64,000 nt of DNA, taken from Camelus bactrianus. Lineage: Eukaryota > Chordata > Mammalia > Artiodactyla > Camelidae. Below, one piece after another: positions 62,101-64,000 of the stretch (position 1 is its first letter; every line of letters begins with the position of its first letter). Made by a program: the position numbers and the translations under genes. The notes under the pieces are model-generated. The model searched no databases, was not told the origin of the DNA, and saw only the letters and a program-made list of their open reading frames with translations. The stretch is taken from positions 3,227,945 to 3,291,944 of the forward strand of contig NW_027413960.1 in the NCBI RefSeq assembly GCF_048773025.1, in the 5' to 3' direction.

Positions 62101-63158
62101 CTGTTTCCTAGAGCCGGTTTGAAGTTCCTGCAGTTTTCACTGTAAAACCGAGTTGGAGCTACTACCTCCCCATATATATGTATGGAGTGGAGTTTGCAAC
62201 TGAAGAGAAACTTTGTTTTCCCAACAAGCTAGGTGAAGGACGGCTTTCAAACACACTTATCTCACAGAACTGAGCATGTGGAGAGATGTTCGTTCATCTA
62301 GCACAAAGGGAACGGGTTGCAGGAGAAACTTTTACTCTGGTTTCTTGGTCTGTTTCCTAGTGCCAGTTTGAAGTTCCTGCAGTTTTCACTGTAAAACCGA
62401 TTTGGAGCTAGTACCTCCCCATATATATGTATGGAGTGGAGGTTGCAACTGAAGAGAAACTTTGTGTTCCCAACAAGCTAGGTGAAGTACGGCTTTCACA
62501 CACACTTATCTCTCAGAACTGAGCATGTGGAGAGACGTTCGTTCATCTAGCACAAAGGGAACGGTTTGCAGGAGAAACTTTTACTCTGGTTTCTCAGTCT
62601 TTTTCCTAGGGCCGTTTTGAAGTTCCTGCAGTTTTCACTGTAAAACCGAGTTGGAGCTTGTACCTCCCATATATATGTATGGAGTGGAGTTTGCAACTGA
62701 AGAGAAACTTCGTGTTCCCAACAAGCTAGGTGAAGGACGGCTTTCACACACACTTATCTCTCAGAACTGAGCATGTGGAGAGACGTTCGTTCATCTAGCA
62801 CAAAGGGAACGGGTTTCAGTAGAAACTTTTACTCTGGTTTGTCAGTCTGTTTCCTAGTGCCGGTTTGAAGTTCCTGCAGTTTTCACTGTAAAACTGAGTT
62901 GGAGCTAGTACCTCCCCATATATATGTATGGAGTGGAGTTTGCAACTGAAGAGAAACTTTGTGTTCCCAACAAGCTAGGTGAAGGACGGCTTTCACACAC
63001 ACTTATCTCTCAGAACTGAGCATGTGGAGAGACGTACGTTCATCTAGCACAAAGGGATCGGGTTGCAGGAGAAACTTTTACTCTGGTTTCTCGGTCTGTT
63101 TCCTAGTGCCGGTTTGAAGTTCCTGCAGTTTTCACTGTAAAAGCGAGTGGAGCTAGTA
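59182..63158. repeat. 17-monomer block, copy 2, one monomer short (~3.98 kb)
   Basis: Matches copy 1 at 4,226 bp until about 62.54 kb, then at 3,978 bp. The monomer equivalent to about 58.3-58.57 kb is missing. Small private changes include CACCCACAC near 62.0 kb and CATAAAGGG near 60.31 kb. Confidence 0.87.
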
Positions 63159-64000
63159 CCTCCCCATATATATGTATGGAGAGGAGTTTGCAACTGAAGA
63201 GAAACTTTGTGTTCCCAACAAACTAGGTGAAGGACGGTTTTCACACACACATATCTCTCAGAACTGAGCATGTGGGGAGACGTTCGTTCATCTAGCACAA
63301 AGGGAACGGGTTGCAGGAGAAACTTTTACTCTGGTTTCTCAGTCTGTTTCCTAGTGCCGGTTTGAAGTTCCTGCAGTTTTCACTGTAAAACCGAGTTGGA
63401 ACTTGTACCTCCCATATATATGTATGGAGTGGAGTTTGCAACTGAAGAGAAACTCTGTGTTCCCAACAAGCTATGTGAAGTACGGCTTTCACACACACTT
63501 ATCTCTCAGAACTGAGCATGTGGAGAGACGTTCGTTCATCTAGCACAAAGGGAACGGGTTGCAGGAGAAACTTTTACTCTGGTTTCTCAGTCTTTTTCCT
63601 AGGGCCGTTTTGAAGTTCCTGCAGTTTTCACTGTAAAACCGAGTTGGAGCTTGTACCTCCCATATATATGTATGGAGTGGAGTTTGCAACTGAAGAGAAA
63701 CTTCGTGTTCCCAACAAGCTAGGTGAAGGACGGCTTTCACACACACTTATCTCTCAGAACTGAGCATGTGGAGAGACGTTCGTTCATCTAGCACAAAGGG
63801 AACGGGTTTCAGGAGAAAATTTTACTCTGGTTTCTCGGTCTGTTTCCTAGTGCCGGTTTGAAGTTCCTGCAGTTTTCACTGTAAAACTGAGTTGGAGCTA
63901 GTACCTCCCCATATATATGTATGGAGTGGAGTTTGCAACTGAAGAGAAACTTTGTGTTCCCAACAAGCTAGGTGAAGGACGGCTTTCACACACACTTATC
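63159..64000. repeat. Start of a further right-domain copy (matches ~58188-59029)
   Basis: Aligns with the end of the first 17-monomer block at 4,971 bp (20 monomers), including GAAACTCTGTG, TAGGGCCGTTTTG and GGGTTTCAG changes. Near 63.24 kb it also has a private GTGGGGAGACG. The copy runs off the window end. Confidence 0.75.

Larger units (their letters stand above)
1..64000. repeat. Satellite DNA array, ~249-bp monomer, ~257 tandem copies
   Basis: The same unit recurs without interruption from the first to the last base, always in one orientation. Landmarks in order within the unit are CCATATATATGTATGG, GAGAAACTTTGTGTTCCC, GGACGGCTTTCACACAC, GAACTGAGCATGTGG, GACGTTCGTTCATCTAGC, GGTTGCAGGAGAAAC, TTCCTGCAGTTTTCACTG and AACCGAGTTGGAGC. 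From the unit starting at base 1 to the one starting at 63159 there are about 254 periods, a mean of about 248.65 bp. Consensus GC is about 45%. No gene, RNA gene or mobile element interrupts it, so every stretch longer than 300 bases holds only this repeat. Long homogeneous arrays of this kind are typical of centromeric, pericentromeric or subtelomeric heterochromatin in eukaryotes; which of these applies is inference. I do not recognise the family by name. Confidence 0.98.

Noticed and set aside
1-64000. CENP-B box
   Set aside because: The monomer has TTCG (125-128) and CGGG (149-152), but 20 bases apart rather than the 7 required, and the central A is not in place. No variant I saw restores the motif on either strand.
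1-64000. CArG box (CC, six A/T, GG) at the AT dyad
   Set aside because: The A/T core is longer than six bases and broken by G in the common form, so it does not fit the motif; calling a regulatory site would be unsupported.
1-64000. CRISPR array
   Set aside because: The unit is 249 bp with no short repeat/variable spacer pattern; every part of the unit is repeated.
1-64000. Transposon, LTR element or ribosomal/5S/tRNA gene cluster
   Set aside because: No terminal repeats with target duplications, no conserved protein frame, no polymerase III box A/B pair or rRNA-like sequence was seen in the monomer.
1-64000. Promoter or TATA box at TATATATG
   Set aside because: The AT run occurs in each unit as part of the dyad, with no linked gene or other promoter element. 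Satellite transcription is possible but nothing here shows it.
1-64000. CA/TATA microsatellites
   Set aside because: CACACACAC and TATATATAT tracts are under 14 bases and fixed within the monomer; they are part of the satellite, not separate repeats.

Overview
The whole 64-kb window is one uninterrupted satellite DNA array. A monomer of about 249 bp (range mainly 248-249 bp) is repeated head-to-tail about 257 times in a single orientation. I see no unique sequence, protein-coding gene, RNA gene, transposon, telomeric repeat, CRISPR array or inversion, and both window ends fall inside the array. An array this long with nested higher-order repeats points to a nuclear chromosome of a eukaryote, most likely centromeric or pericentromeric heterochromatin (or a subtelomeric or interstitial block). 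I do not recognise the monomer. It is not human alpha (171 bp) or beta (68 bp) satellite by length, and I cannot name the species. The consensus is about 45% GC with 6 CpG per monomer, roughly half the random expectation. Many variants look like CpG decay, which fits methylated DNA but does not identify a lineage.

Layout. (1) Left domain, 1 to about 17.1 kb: the most heterogeneous part. It has older duplications 36 monomers (8,952 bp) and 24 monomers (5,969 bp) apart, a tandem pentamer (4.2-6.7 kb), a dimer duplication (1.9-2.9 kb), trimer-spaced monomers (10.9-13.2 kb) and one freshly doubled monomer (15.46-15.96 kb). (2) 17.16-24.12 kb: a 14-monomer block of 3.48 kb, present twice. (3) Middle domain, about 25.3-54.4 kb: an 11.44-kb block of 46 monomers, tandemly duplicated with a junction near 36.75 kb, followed by a partial third copy (49.76-54.4 kb). 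Inside it are pentamers (1,244 bp), a 24-monomer period (about 5,966 bp) and a 7-monomer unit (1,741 bp) whose copy number differs between the two large copies. (4) Right domain, 54.96-64 kb: a 17-monomer block (4,226 bp) present twice, one monomer shorter in the second copy, then the start of a further copy.

Taken together, the window records repeated unequal crossing-over or conversion at many scales. Left-domain copies differ by roughly 3% in the stretch I compared. Middle and right copies differ by well under 1%. Several crossover points can be placed inside single chimeric monomers. The many short open frames on both strands are the same monomer read repeatedly and are not annotated as genes. 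All alignments and percentages here were made by eye.
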